64,000 nucleotides of DNA from Ptychodera flava (GCF_041260155.1 NC_091931.1:49193758-49257757); one strand, 5' to 3'. Numbered from the stretch's first letter, positions 47,166-61,750 are shown. Notes: generated by a model not told the origin, from the sequence alone. Translations and numbers: made by a program.

Positions 47166-48620
47166 AGTTTAGAGTAGAACTGACTCTGAGCTGGATGTGG
47201 CATGAAGGTTCGTCGTCGAGGGAGTGGCGAAGACGTTAATCTGACTTCGTCGAACCCTTAGTCTGGTTTCTGTTAAACTGTAACCAACTTTATCTCACTT
47301 GGTGTTTTCATCCGGGACATTTTGGACGTCTTAGATTAGGATCAACCAATATTGACTTTTTCCTTCGTAAAAACTTGATAGTGAGCACAGTGTGTCGTGG
47401 GGATCACCGCACATTGCACTTGCAGACACTATAGTGATATCACTTAGCTCAGATATTTGACAGACGAAAAATTATTCCCTTGCACTGTCAGGCTAAATCA
47501 TCTCTCAAAATAACACAATACAAGCAGAGGACACATTTATCTTGTCAATCTATCAATGTTACAGTCTCTCGAGAAAGTTAAAATGTAAATGTTTACAGAG
47601 TTTAAACTGACATAAATTATATTGGTTCAATGTGTCAAAACATGCACAGAATGATATATGTCAATAGCTTAACAAAGGGCTTAGGGCAATCTTTCAGCAG
47701 GCAATTAAAGTGATCAAACAGAGGAAAGATAAAAGAAAGATCAAAGAGAGTGGTACAGAATACATAAAGGGATGGACAGACACAACAGACAGAAAAGGAT
47801 ACAAAGACAGACAGACTTAGATATTTGAGTTCAGGCAACAATAAAATTAGAAGATGAAAAATGTACAGGTAGACTTCTTCGGCAGCAAAACTGGTACTTG
47901 TAACAATATTAAGTTTTCATTTTAATCGATCATATCATGATCATAAAAATACATCTGTGTACTACCTCAATGATATTTACCAATAAAAACAAAGTCTGGA
48001 AGCACTGCCTAAGACTTTTCGACAATGGAAACAACCTAGAGTTAGAAGTATGTTTGAGCTGCGTGCTTTCATGTATTGTTGGTCTAAACATATATCGATA
48101 TCTGAGGGTATTGATGTTTCAGGCTTTGATATTCTTTAGACTGACAGGAACTCCTGGCAAATTGTACGGAGGTGGAAAGCTGGAGTAGCCACGACGACTT
48201 TTGTGTATGGACGAAAGACGAGTATTGAGGATGACGGCAATTAAGTCAGGTTAAATTGCCTGTCCCATTTCTGTCGCTGGCTGCGCCTCGTTACCAATTT
48301 GAAAGTCAATTCTTATTCAGGGAACCAGACCAGACTGTGAAAAAACAGGTGACCGGGATGTCAACATGCAAATAGCAGGGTTCCTTTATCAGAGTGACAT
48401 GAATAGCACACTAGCTACTCTTGAATTAGCGTATCCAATGGAGCCTCAGTTTTTTTCTCGATGTTGTCGTTAATATCCTGCTTTTGAACACCCCAGCTCG
48501 TATTTGACAGACCCAGGCCTCGCCCTCAACTCCAACTTCAGCATAACCACTTTTAGTCGCCCTCACACATCTTGTTGTACTTTATTGAGCGCTTTAAATT
48601 AAGTGATCCTAAACTCCATG
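47166..48620. other. Upstream region of SLC5 A
   Basis: Presumably 5'UTR and promoter for the minus-strand gene starting at 47165. No TATA box or CpG cluster could be singled out and no other gene was found. Confidence 0.35.
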
Positions 48621-48751
48621 AGTCTATTTTGTCTGGTCCCCTGCCCAATTTCTACCGCTGACTGCGCTGCTCACGAAAATAGGGACCCTTATTTTCGTGA
48701 GCAGCGCCAGAGCCACCGGTAGAAACGAGGCAGGGGACCAAACTAGAGTCT
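48621..48751. repeat. Hairpin with about 60-bp arms
   Basis: Arms containing GCTGCTCACGAAAATAGGG and CCCTTATTTTCGTGAGCAGC meet around 48685. The outer arms GGTCCCCTGCC and GGCAGGGGACC also pair. A related single arm is visible near 48266. Fold-back element. Confidence 0.7.
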
Positions 48752-48933
48752 ATCGGGAAACTAAATAAAGTCGTAATTCAAAAGGGTTGACATCGCTGCA
48801 TCAGTGTGGATAAAAAGAATACAGCAAACCTGATTACACATTATAAAAAGCAGAGTTATAAAAACATTTGGCATCATATGATTTAACCTAAAAGAGAAAT
48901 TTGCGGTCTTTCATCTGTCTACTGGTAGTGTTC

Positions 48934-49362
48934 TTATCGTCCATAATCTAGCTTGTCGTTTTTGTAATCGGTGGTAACGTTACTGCCGTGGGTACTAAAA
49001 TGATCCTCCACAGATATATCAAACGTCAGCCGTCCAATAAGAAGACTTGTGTTGCCAATTAATGTCAAATCGACGATATACTTTTGTCGTATAGTTTTTG
49101 CAATACAATAGCCCCGAGTCTGGGGAACTCTTATATATGTCAATGTTAGGACAGCATCATCATTTGATGATGGTGAGACCTCCTGTTGTCGTAACCGACT
49201 GTCTATTGTCATTTTCAGCCAGTTTACCAATGATGACAACCATTGCTGGTAAAAAAACCTGTGGTGTCTGAATACGTCTTCACAGCTCTCATTTGCGTCA
49301 GTATTGTTGATATTCAGGCATTGACGTATACTTCTCCATGATTTCTTCCATTTTCTCATCAC
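48934..49362 (-). CDS. Orphan ORF, 142 aa, unrecognised
   Basis: Uninterrupted frame starting MMRKWKKSWRSIRQC, with aromatic and basic N-terminal half (HHRFFYQQWLSSLVNWLK) and beta-like C-terminal half (AVLTLTYIRVPQ, YIVDLTLIGNTSLLIG). No domain recognised and no splice context. It may be a chance frame, an exon of an unseen gene or a transposon remnant. Confidence 0.25.
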   Translation of the reverse strand: MMRKWKKSWRSIRQCLNINNTDANESCEDVFRHHRFFYQQWLSSLVNWLKMTIDSRLRQQEVSPSSNDDAVLTLTYIRVPQTRGYCIAKTIRQKYIVDLTLIGNTSLLIGRLTFDISVEDHFSTHGSNVTTDYKNDKLDYGR

Positions 49363-49691
49363 ACTGTCATAGTCTGGAGTAACGCCAAGTTTTTTACGTT
49401 AACTTACTGACAGAGGTTTTTCGTCGTGTTATTGAAAGGCAGGTGATTTGGGTGGAAATAATTGAACTTTGCGAGACGCTTAGTCGTTAAGTTAACAAGT
49501 TTTGGTCAATACTATATTTTTTCCTCTTAATTCTGACCGTCAAACCGCCGAAAGTCAGCATCGTTAACGAGAATGTAGAGACTCTGTGTTCTCTAAATCT
49601 ATACAACAGTCACAGCGACGGGAACATAATATAAAGACATATACCGATTGAGGGCGCTGTTATGTTCAAACGACAACCATATGCAGACCAT

Positions 49692-52244
49692 GCTTCTGGC
49701 ATATTTTAGAGTCTGACCTAATTGAAACATTTAACGCTTGCTTAAAGTCAGGGGAATTGACGCGAACAGCCAGAAACTTGGTTTAGTTTCTTTGCTCTAT
49801 AAAAAGGGAGATAAGGCAGACTTAAACAATTGGAGACCAATAAGTCTCCTCAATGTAGACTATAAGATTCTTGCAAAAGTAATTGCTAATAGGGTGCGGA
49901 AGGTAATTGGCAAAATATGTAGCCCAGATCAGTGTGGATACATCCCCGGGCGGGAGATAGGTGATAATATTGTCTTTACTAGAGATATTATTGAATACGC
50001 TAATTTTACTGATAAACCTCTTATTGTCATAAGTCTTGACCAAACAAAAGCTTTTGACAGGTTAAACAGAGATTTCCTTCTTCAAGTCCTTGACAAATCA
50101 ACTTTGGCACTGACTTTATCATGTGGATAAAAATTCTTTATAATAATACTACATGCAAAATTAAGTGTAATGGCTTTCTTTCTCGCAGTATTCATCTTCA
50201 TAAGCCTTAGGGTGTGAGACAGAGGTGCCCCTTATTATCACCGTTACTGTATATTATGGCAGCAGAAGTGCTAGCTGAAAATATTCGTAAAGATGACAGC
50301 ATATCAGGATTCATACTACCAGACAAACAAGAGGAAAAAATTAAGAGTTTTGCAGATGATACGACTCTTTACTTGAGAAATTTGAAAAGCATTACTCAGT
50401 CGTTGAAAATGTTCAACAAATATGAAAAAGCAACAGGTGCAAAGCTGAACAAAAAGAAATCCAAAGGTTTATGGGCTGGGAGTTTTAAAAACCGCACTGA
50501 TTCAGTGGAAGGGATCGATTTTTCAAACAAGGTTTTACAGATCTTGGGAGTTGGGTTTGGAAACAGTAACACATCTAGAGAAAACTGGAAAACAGTGATG
50601 GAAAAATTTACGAATTGTCTTAAGATCTGGAATACTAGAAATCTGTCGTTTAAAGGCAGGGCAATAGTAGCTAATATGCTGGCTGCATCAAAATTATGGT
50701 ACCTGGCATCATTTGATCACGTACCTAAGGAAATTATTAATGAAGCAAATAGTAAATTATGGAATTTTATTTGGAGAGGCAAACGAGAAGTTATAAAAAG
50801 GGGCATTTTCATTCAAAGATATGATGACTGTGGCAAAAAAGTTGTCGACATTGAAGAAAAAATCAATGCACTCCAATTAAAGTGGCTTATGAAATTATTT
50901 GAGAAAAATCCAGATAAAGGGACTCCTAAATGGGCCAGCTTATCAAAATATTTCATGGCGAATTATGACAATAAACTGAATAGTGATTATCACTACCTCC
51001 ATCTCAATTTCAAAGTCAACAACAAACGAACCCCAATGGTGTATGGGGATATGTTAAATACCTGGAAGTCACTTAGACTTACAAGAGTGAATCTACCAAC
51101 ATCAAAACAGAATCTTCTTAGAGAAGTTCTGTGGTATAATGACAATATTAAGAATGAAGGAAGTGTCCTCTTGTATAAAAAATGGTCAAAGAGTGGAATT
51201 TTAAGGCTTAAGGACATCTGGAATGATGACAGAAATGACTGGCTTCAACCATGGGAAATAATTGCAAATATTAGAGGGGGTACAAACAGACATGTGCAAG
51301 AGAAAATCAAGACAGAGTATGAAACACTCCTCAATGGTATTCCAGATTCCTGGAAACAAATCATCTCGTCAAACATCCAAACTGAAGAAAACTATGATAT
51401 TTTAGACTTAGAGAATTATGGTCTGACAAAAAGTGACGTCAAAACCAAGTCACTTTATTGGAAATTAGTTGATAAGAAATGGCATGCAGTCAAAGGTCAG
51501 ATTAGTCAAAATGGGCTGAGAATCTAAGCCTCACAGACAGTTACAAAGCTACTCTATTCAGCCGTCTTAATTCAACAGGAATTGTCAGCAATTCAGTAAA
51601 TGATTTAAATTGGAAGACTTTCCATCGAGGCCTAGACACCGGAAGCTAGGCCAAAACTTTCAATTTAAGTGATGGGAAATGCCATATTTGTGGCCAAGAA
51701 GAAATATTGGAACACATCTTATTTGAGTGTAAATATGTTAAAGAAATCTGGCAGAAATGTATTTCTTTCTTTGTCAGAAAATACAACTTTGATAATAATG
51801 TCAATATCAAAGATTAGCAATTGCAGGAATCGAAAGTGATAATAATGCAACATCTACATTATTTACTGTATTACTTCCTTTGTAAAATATACAGTTTGGA
51901 ATATTCGAAATTCGGTTACTCTTGATGGGATTAAAGTTTCCCTTCAATCCTATGTCATGCAATTAAAATGTTATCTCTCCTCATGGATGAATACATTGTA
52001 TGTCACTTATAAGATGATGAACAAAACTGAGGATTTTATCACAAAGTTTTCAAGCCTTGTAAGACTTGAAGGAGAAGAATGCATCCTGAATGCATTCATA
52101 TGGTGATCTTTTAATTAAACAGCTAATTATTTGGTGTTTTTTTGTTTCAGACAAGACGCATTGTAATTTTAATGCATTTACAGTTATGTAGATTTGTTTT
52201 ATTTGTGACTATGTGGAAATAAATTCATCTTTTTCAAAAAAAAA
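49692..52244 (+). mobile_element. 5'-truncated L1/Tx1-type LINE with 13-bp target duplication
   Basis: Bounded by ATATGCAGACCAT at 49679-49691 and 52245-52257 and ending in a short poly(A) (52236-52245). ORF2 remnants: reverse transcriptase with KKGDKADLNNWRPISLLNVD, QCGYIPGREIGDNI and IVISLDQTKAFDR. After a frame break near 50110-50210 come RCPLLSPLLYIMAAEV and the catalytic FADDTTLYL, then the long C-terminal domain to 51527. A CCHC-like motif, CHICGQEEILEHILFECKY, follows in a shifted frame near 51680. The endonuclease is missing through 5' truncation. The long intact 437-codon frame argues for fairly recent insertion. Confidence 0.9.
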
Positions 52245-52595
52245 ATATGCAGACCATAGCGATGTAACAGGTCCCTTTTGTACTTTCCATGGCTATATCT
52301 GGTTCTTGAACAGCGTTTGTAAATTTCGTTCGTTTTTTCATAAAGTTAATTGATGAACAACCTGTATAAATTTAAGGGCTGCAATCACTACGCCAGCGTG
52401 ACTCGCAAAGATGTGAGAAAACGAGAAAGAAATAATTGAAGTAAAGATCATTTTAAAGGAGTTTAGGTGTTTTAGATGATTTACTGATTTTTTATGAACA
52501 ACTGATTTATATCAGTCATGCTATCACACAAAAGAAACATATGCTTTTTCATTAGTTGACACTGTTTGCCTAGGATACAGTCCGAGGACTTGAGA

Positions 52596-55500
52596 CTAGG
52601 CGTAAAACCCCCAGAAAAATCCGGAGACACAAAGCATGACGAGGCAGTTAATTTTGGCAATTCGACTCCATTTTGGATCTTCATTCATCGTCATTACTTC
52701 AAAGGCAGCCTCGGCTTCCTTCTGATTTTGAATTTCCTGGTCCTTGGCGTCTTTGTTGATGCCGCATAGCCATCTATTCAGGCAGTCGGTCACGCTGCTT
52801 TCAGCGTCTGAAATAATGGACTTCAATTATACTTAAATGCAATGGCAGAAATAGTCTGTATACTCAGACGTAAGATCTACAACATGCAAGCTGTCAGGTA
52901 TGTGTACATAGTCATAGTACGATCAACTGGGGAATGATGGGGCAGCGTGGTCATTAAAATATTGCAACCGAACTATCCGATTGAGCAATGTCATTACTTA
53001 GGTTGCACGGACACAGTTAAGGTTTAAATGCTTATCTAACTTCTCTAACTAAATTTGAACCACAATATGGATTGCGATGGGCAACTGACCATCATACAGG
53101 TTGGATGGTGATTTCCAGATTAATTTAAACGACCACTCTTACTATAATCTTACATTTACACGTGACTATTATACCTTAGAGATATATTCGTCGTGAGTGC
53201 ATTTTGCATAACCTATGTAAACCTCTAATATTGTAATAAGATATGCTGTAATTATATCATTGCTACTGGTACAAACCTTCAGAGACCTCTGCTATATTTA
53301 CATCACTTTCTTTCGTGCTGATCTCGTCGTCTGATTGGTCGGTTTTGTCTGCTGCAGAACAAGCAACGCCCTGCACGGACCCATCGGTGTGCTGCAGTTC
53401 TATGTTATCAAAATATTGCTGTTCCAATTTTTCCTTGAGTTCTTTCTCACGAGCTTCTCTGCCAATGCGTTCAGCTGCGTTGTGTCGAGTCCACCAAGTT
53501 AAACCAATCAACTAGAGAAAAATTTGAATAAAAATGAATTAGAGTATTTTATCATTTGCGATAAAATTTATTAGTTCTATGAATCGAGACCTTCAACATT
53601 TACCAATAGTCCAAAACAAGGCCTCGGCTAATTAACGAAATTGCAGGAAATAGCTTTCATAGTGTGATCAATCATGAACATGAAAGGTATAATGTGAAAA
53701 TGTATTCCGCGGTTAGTCTTAACCGTCATCAGGAATTGCATTCATCCATAATCTTCCGACTCAATGTCGATGAATCATCACAACAACAGCTGAAAAGTAA
53801 GTTAGTGGCTGCCAAAGTTGACGGCATGTAATAGTAGAACAAACTAGATAGGAGTTGAAAACAAAACTATCCTCTCGTGAATAATAATTGCAAATAATGT
53901 ATAACAAGAACAGCTAAATTGAGAGAATGGATACTTACTTTGTCCTTAGACTGGGCTTTGGTCACCAAACTAACAAGTATTATCGCTACAAAAGTAACAC
54001 AGAATAAAAGGATTGCGAAGTGCAGGTAATGGACAGTTCTGATCAAGTATGGTCTAGTGTCTTCTTCGTCACATTTAGGAGGTGCATAGACGAAATCACG
54101 AATCATTCTCACGAGACCGAATACAAGTCCAACCATCAAGCCCCAGAATGAACCCTGAATCAAACAATACTTCACTCGTAAAGATTGGTTTTAGAAAATG
54201 AAATATGAGGGCATTCATAAAGTGAAATCTGCGAAACTTTTGTAGCACACAAACATTACATTTACTCAACGATTGCTAGTACATGTACTTTTCATATCTA
54301 TGAATGATACTTCATATCACTTATGCCATGAAAACAAAGATAATGTATTCCTTTGTAGGACCCGATACGAAGACCCGAAATCTGACGACAGTTTTGAATA
54401 AATTTGCGAACACCTGGCGATTGTTTTAAATTCACAATGATGCTATTACGTCACAGACTCCAAGAAACATAATTATAGTCTCGCGAGAAAAAAATTAATA
54501 CTCACTGGTTCATTGATTCGTTCCCAGCATATTGCAAGGATGAAGGCGGCCAACATCGGCGGAGAGAGATAAGAAGCAATAGATTGGAGATAGATAAACA
54601 GCTGTCCGGCTCCAAAGGCTTCAATCAACGGCAACCATAGAACACTGAGACATACCAATATGACGGTGAATACTCTGAAATGCAAGAAAATTCTTCTTAT
54701 GAAGTTGAGTTGTACAGTGTCTTTTTGTGATATTGATCGCGTCTTACTTCGTTTGTTATGTATTGTAATTTTGTCGCGAAGAATGTTAAAAGAAAACTCC
54801 GTAAATTTAACTCATATGTTGGGGCAACATCTTTGATACCTAACACGTGATTGAAATATGCCATTTTACGACTCCAACCATCATTTTTTTAATGATAAAA
54901 GGCAATAAAAATTCAGCATTTTGCATCAAGCGAAACGTAAATTTTATCCTTGAAAGTTATCAAATAGTACAGTATTCGTTGAATGTGGTTGGTTGTACAG
55001 AATACAGTGTGACGTCACGGTGGTGGGTTTGTACCAAAGAGAATACCAGGATGTTACGTCACGTTAGGGTCACAAGATTTGTTAACTGGAATGTAAAATA
55101 TAATATTTTCAACGAGCCTGCCAACCACCATTTCCTCATTCGCACTGCATTTCGGTCTTGCCATTTTCCAGATGTCGACTGTAAACAAACTGCTGGCGCT
55201 GTTGAATATCGATGTGAAGGAGCTCATGACACCTGCCAACATGGCGGCCAACATTAACCCCTTCAACACTGTGAGCGAAAAAAGTTTGTTTTTGAATAAA
55301 GTGTGCGAAAATCACGCAGTTGGAAGCAACAATCATGAGTAATTGAATCCTTGCAGTGTGTCCATAGTAACGTGTACATTTTCCAGAAATACAAAAATAA
55401 ATCACCTTTGAAAAAGACAGCACACGATGCAAACACACATCGGCAAAGAGATGGATTGAATCAATGAAAAAGAAACCTGTATGCGATGTCAGGTATTTCA

Positions 55501-58500
55501 AAAAGAATGATCAAACTAAATCTCCACAATACGGCATATGTGAAAGTTTAATATTTTGCCTCAGCTAGAGACAACATGAGTTCATGGTCTTTGCTTAACA
55601 CTTGGAATGAAAAATCGTCATTTCCTAATCATTTTCAAGTTCAAAATACAAATAGTAAAGTGCATCGACAATGATGGCGCTTTCACACTCACCAATGGGC
55701 ATCAAAGTGAGTATAAGATAAGGGTAGGCTACATCAGAACAACCGTTATAACTACCGCAAGCTTCGAAACAGACGTCTGGATCAACACAGGCCACAGTTT
55801 CTGTCAAATAAAATGCCATTTTATTCGTCTGTATTATTGGTTATTGTTTATTTGGCACATTGATCGACGGTCATCAAAAGACAAATGACGATTTTGACGA
55901 TTGGAGGAACCATCCGACAATGAATTTCAATAAAATGCAACATATTTTTATTACAGTGCCACAGCCCTTACGACCACCTAAGTAAAAGTTTTCTCACGAA
56001 ACCATGATATTTCTTATCATTCCTTACAGAAAGACAGCTTTATTTTGGTCATCTCAAGATTCCTCAAATGTGCACGTAAGTACATTCAGCTCAGCTGAAC
56101 GGCCACCGACTGTTTTAGAGGACTTCATTTCGAACTTTGGCATTGAAAGGTACATTCACTGTAGGATTTGAAGATAACTAACCTGTATGCAGAATCCTAC
56201 TAATCATACCGGGATAAACCATTAGAAACATGGGTAAAATCTTCAAGTATCCTGCCAGTATAGTACCTGCTTGCGCATGCGTGAGGTTCTTCGCCGCTAG
56301 AGTTCTTTGGACCAAAACCTGAACGACAGTACAATCATACTTTTAGGAATAAGCGTGATATTTATCATCAGATTTCCTCGTTGAAGTAAGTTCTGCTGAG
56401 CCAGAATCAAGTAATTTCATCAAAATGGAAGCCGATATGGAGTTGATCAAATTTTATCTTCGCTCGACATTTTTTCTATAAAACAAGCCCGTCACAGTCC
56501 CACTCGGTTCACTTTTTATTGCACATTGCTTCCACGATGACGCATCTGACCAGACTGAATCGCCTTGGTTTTAATTAATAAAGATATACCAAGTCACTTA
56601 TGGTTTTCTATAGCTTGATAGAAGCAATGGTAGCTATATCAGCCAATTCAAAACATGAGCACGATAGAAGTGCATAAATCCAAAATTATTCAACCTTGAT
56701 AATCTAACATTTGAATTCAAAACTTTTAATTACAGTTTAGACAGTTAATTATTTGCTGAGACGAGAGAAAGGCATATAACATTGAGTCGGCTTTTAGGGC
56801 TCGGCTACGCAAACTTAAGTATTAAAGGGAATTACTCCTTGATTTGCTTTCACCGATGAAAATTACTGGATTTATAGGCAGAGCGTGTCACTATAAGAAG
56901 CGATGGCCACTTGCCTGATTTGCACAGAAGTAATACCCTGATAGAATGTGAATGCCAAAGAAGACACCTGGCCAGGGCATACTGCTGTCCACAGGTCGAA
57001 ACAGATGCCAAGCTTCGGCTTCAGGAATTCCACACGACAGGTTTCCCGCTAAAGTGGTACTGGGCACGGCGTCCATGTACAGACTCTCAAACAAATAATA
57101 GCTTCCCATTTCAACATAACCTGTTGAGTTGAAAGAAGAAAATGAAGAAGTACACTAAAACGGTTGTTATTTTCCGTGTGATGTAAGACCCTTGAGATAG
57201 ACTGTCGTTCTGGCACACAAAATAAAAGACCCACAGACCGACTGTCGACAGACAGACTGACAAACAAACAAAAACAGACATTGAGACAGAAAGACAGATA
57301 GACAGAGGCAAATAATTCATGAATAACGGACCAAAGGCGCATGTAGATTTTCTGAATAAGGCCCTTAGCCAATATTATTTGGTCTTGGACTTAGTCTGTT
57401 TTAAATAGCAAAAGTATTCTCCAACTAAAAATATACACAGAATATTTCAACTTACTTATCACCATCAGAATGAATGCCCCTATTAGGATAATAATAGCCA
57501 TCAACGCGTCGGTGTGCATTACTGCAGTCAGTCCACCTACGGATAACCATGGAAACAACATTATGACCTTACCAAATGAGTTCTTTTATATAGTCTATGT
57601 TGTCAAAGTTGTGATGAACGCTCCTTTCTCGACGTTTGAAATTGACATTATTATTTTCTTTAAAAGTGAACATGGACGTCATTTTGTGTGTGAGTAGCTG
57701 CTCTGGAACTTGTCCTGTTTTAAAACCGTCTTACGGGAGTACCACTCCACACTTATGGAATCACAGCCGCGTGCAGTGTTGCTTCGATAGACCTGCGGGA
57801 TCAGAAGTCAGAGCGCCTCCCACGGCCATGCATGCGAGGCGAGGCCTTGGCTGAGCCGTAGCGGTAAGGAGAGAGAAGAAGGCATGACATGAAAAGTCGG
57901 CTCCAAGTCAAAAACAGAGCAAAACTAAAAGAATACAACGTCCGTCCTCAAACAAATTACAAATCCCTACAAAATGTCAATCCTTTATTCTGATTTCTTC
58001 AATAAAATACCTACTGTCATGTCAATGGAATAGAGATATAGTCCTGTGTGATGGCATTTAATATTTGAATGCCACATCACTGTCATAGATTTACACAACT
58101 GACAACATCTCAGTGCACCTTCACTTAAGGCGCTGAAACCCATCGGTTTGACAAAGCGTGAGATTTGAACTTTGAAAACCGAATCAGAGATGTTGTACAG
58201 GTCGCAGTGTGTTGGAAATCCTTACCTGCCACAGTGTAAATTGCCGTCAGGATAAGAAGAGCTATGACAGAGGCGTAGACATTCCAACCTAACGTGACTT
58301 GAATGATCAGAGAACCGGCATACATCTCCCCCTGAAAAAACACGTAACAATGACTCTATCAATTTTTAGTATGTTGACCATAACGCCACAATAATATCTG
58401 GCCTTTCACAGATGCATGTGATTTGATAGAAAACGCCCTCTGAGTATATTGCGTTTAACTCAAGTCGCGAAGTACAAATAATTACGAGTTATCTTGGTCA

Positions 58501-59435
58501 CGATTTCGTGACATCAGTTTTATTTTAGGCAAAATATACAGCTTTTATTGGGAACGGAGCAAGTCTGCCAAGCGACATAATTACACAGACTTAATTCGTG
58601 AGGATGTTTCTGGCATTAAATAAGTAAGGTCTCTAAAAGTTCAACCAACTCACCGCGATATAACAGAAGAGCATCAACAAGAGTTGTACGACGGCAACGT
58701 AGACACGAATTCGCTGACCGCCAAATCTCTTCTCCAGGTAGTCGGGCATTGTGTAAGCCTTTGAAAGAAATGTGTGTGCAGCAACTTATTAGTATCAATT
58801 TAATCTGGCGTAATGTTAGTCGTAAAGTTCAAACTTTTACAATGGTTTTTAAGTGATCGTATAGTATTTGTAGTCAGGAAATGATACAAGTCTTTGAGAA
58901 TGTTTTGAAAGATATGGGTTTTCGGGTTGGAAACTGTAAGTGGTTAATATAAATGCGTCATGGCCTTAAAAACAACGGGCTATTCATGATAAAAACTCGC
59001 GATAGATATTCCTTTGAACAAATTTTGTTTGTCTCTGTGTTGCTTTTTTCATGTTTATCAACAAAATGATACTTACCCCAGAAGCTATGTAGACAGGTAC
59101 GAAGATGAAACCCAGCAACGCCAGACAGGTTGTACCCTAGGTCAAGGTTTTGTAGTAACGGTTAGAAAAACGTGTATAAAAAAGACTAATGTTAATCAGA
59201 AGTATTTGCATTTTTTCATGCTTATTGAATAATTACATAGAGTGTGCCATTTGTATAATTAACAAATTCCGAAAGTTCACTGGTAAAGGAAACCTACCGT
59301 GAATTCATAGACGACAACAGCAATGCCATCTACAGCAGCAGCCCCAGAGATGCCGATGAAAGTACCACTGCCGATGTTACTAACGTATAGAGATAAGCCA
59401 ACCTATATTTGAGAATCAAATAAGTTTAAAGGGAC

Positions 59436-59484
<49 letters not shown>

Positions 59485-59491
59485 TGTAACA

Positions 59492-59560
<69 letters not shown>

Positions 59561-61750
59561 AGAAGTTACTCACCACCCACCAACTCATGCTTCTACCAGC
59601 CAGGAAGTAACCCTGGGAGCTTCCACGGTTTGCAGACCTGGATGACTAAGATAAAGTGAAAACAATGTGTTTGTAAAAGATTACAAATTTCTCCTCAAGA
59701 TAAAATTTCTCCTCACTGAAATTTTCTTTTCGATTTACATTACATCAGAGATGACGTCATCAGGAGTTCTATTTGACAAAGCTGCAGTTGACAGTCTGTG
59801 ATCGAAGCATGCATCAAACCCTTTCTTGAGAACACAATGGACGTACTATTTCACTCTGTACTGTATTTTTCAATTATTTCTCCTTGCGATGTCGCTAAAT
59901 AGATAATTAATGAATTTGTTAATCACTAAACATATTTTATCTACTTTTACGTTTGTGTCTTTGTTTGTTTGTTTGTTTGTTTGTTTGTTTGTTTGTTTGT
60001 TTGTTTGTTTGTTTGTTGCATTGAATTATTTAAAATCATTTTGAATTTCTTTGATCACTGCTTTGTTGTCCTCGAAATTAGAGTACTGCTCAGTTATTAA
60101 AGGCAATCTCAGTCCTTTTCTCGTATTATAGCAAATATTTTTAATGACTGATTGCAATATTTCTTAAAGTAAAACTGTACACTACACACATTTCGGAGAC
60201 TATTATAACATGTTATAGAGTTGTGAAGGCAAAATAAATCACTCTGAAGTAAACTCACTGTTATCAAATTCTTGATTGAGACAAATTGATTAAAAGCATA
60301 AAATTAAAGAATTGAAATGGTACCATGTAATGCAATCTCATTTCACAAGTAACGTCGCATTTCAAATGTGATGGCGGAACACCACTTAAATGGAAACAGT
60401 CGTCTGAACTACGCCTGTGCGAGTTTTTTGTTTACAAACCATGTATTTCGTGCACGATATCTAGATGCAAACCGTTATCATTATAGCTGCAACATTTGAA
60501 TTATACGATGTAGATTATGACAGACATGTTTTAACTTTCATCAATCACCAACGCCCTTGGATACAGTATTGTCATTGGTCGTATGGGCCCCTAAGACCTT
60601 TGAGCACAGTTCCGTCCCTTCAATCATGACAGTTGGAGCTGATTATAAAATGACGATCACTTTGAGCACCACTGATTTGGTTTTGTTGCACAGAGAGTTT
60701 TTGCTTACATCAACGTTGCTTTAGATTGTCATAAGTGTATTGGTTTAGTTCTTAAATGTTGAACGGATTCGGGGAGCATGTACGCACTGTAAGATTGTTT
60801 GTGATTCAGTTTTTTTCATCTGCAAATTTGGCAAATGTACCAGTTAGTCTATATCCTAACAGAATGCATACAATGTAAAATATGTAAAGTTTGTCCACCA
60901 TAAAACGCTCTGGAACAGTCAAATAACTTATAATAGAGTGTTTTACAACGTGATCTGCGACCCTCAGAGTAAATAAAGGACAAAGTACCCGTCCCGAACA
61001 TACGCTGTTTCATAAGTAAACCACACTACTAGAAGGAATTGAACTGATAGCTACAAAACAAGCGATATTTGGCTTAACTCCAGTTTCCTCATTTAATGTG
61101 ATCTATTCTATGTTATCAGTTCACATAAAGTTGTTTATCGACAAAATGGCAAACTAGAGTGGGATGTCGTTGATTAACAAGTCTGTATCACAGAAGGTAC
61201 GCACACTTCATTATACCACCTGACCATAAATAATTCTCATCGCTTCATGGAATCATGGTACCGTACTAACTAATGCTGACTCATCAAAGTTTCCAGGGCA
61301 TAGTTTGTTTGACCATTCACACGACTGATTGATTGATTGAATCGATCACGCGATATTATCTACAATATTAAAGTCTGCAAAGCAGACAAACAGAACGATA
61401 AAACTAGTTTTGGTCTGCTAGCTTTACGAAGGTCAAATGGTATATTCTCAATGTCAAAACTGTGACACTGCAATAGAACTGTTAGATACAACGAAAATTG
61501 CGTTGTCAGTTTGCAGCAAAAGCCGGTTTATTGTAGAAAGTGAATCAAAATTACAGATGTATGTCTCTGTCCTGCAGTGTATTTACTATGTACGATGTGT
61601 GGGCGTTTCCAGTGTGACTATCAAACACAAGCTTCAAGGCAGCTAGGAGTGTGTAAACTAAATACTTACCCATAACCCGAGAACAAAAATTCCCAACAGA
61701 GTGAGAATAACGACCAGGTAATCAACAGTTGCAAGACTTCCGTCAGTCAT
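52596..61750 (-). CDS. SLC5-family Na+/solute cotransporter, paralogue B (15 exons)
   Basis: About 680 aa, all exons open and same phases as paralogue A. Exons in transcript order: 61670-61750, 59574-59645, 59298-59402, 59077-59136, 58654-58758, 58226-58331, 57456-57536, 56915-57120, 56183-56318, 55693-55800, 55118-55268, 54506-54674, 53939-54154, 53277-53511, 52596-52807. Hallmarks: [15 protein letters not shown] (TM1), [83 protein letters not shown] and [12 protein letters not shown], ending WGFYA. Exon 8 (CAG|GCAAGT) and exon 11 (CAG|GCTCGT) appear to use GC donors. Predicted plasma-membrane symporter of 14 helices; substrate unknown. Tandem duplicate of the gene at 30931. Confidence 0.94.
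59436..59555. repeat. (GATA)n and (CT)n microsatellites
   Basis: About 12 GATA units at 59436-59483, then a CT run at 59498-59555. Both sit in the 171-bp intron between exons 3 and 2 of SLC5 B, filling most of it. Confidence 0.95.
59959..60017. repeat. (GTTT)n microsatellite
   Basis: About 14 units in intron 1 of SLC5 B. Confidence 0.95.

Noticed and set aside
54847-55257. 136-codon plus-strand ORF
   Set aside because: Antisense of SLC5 B exon 11 plus intron; no independent support.
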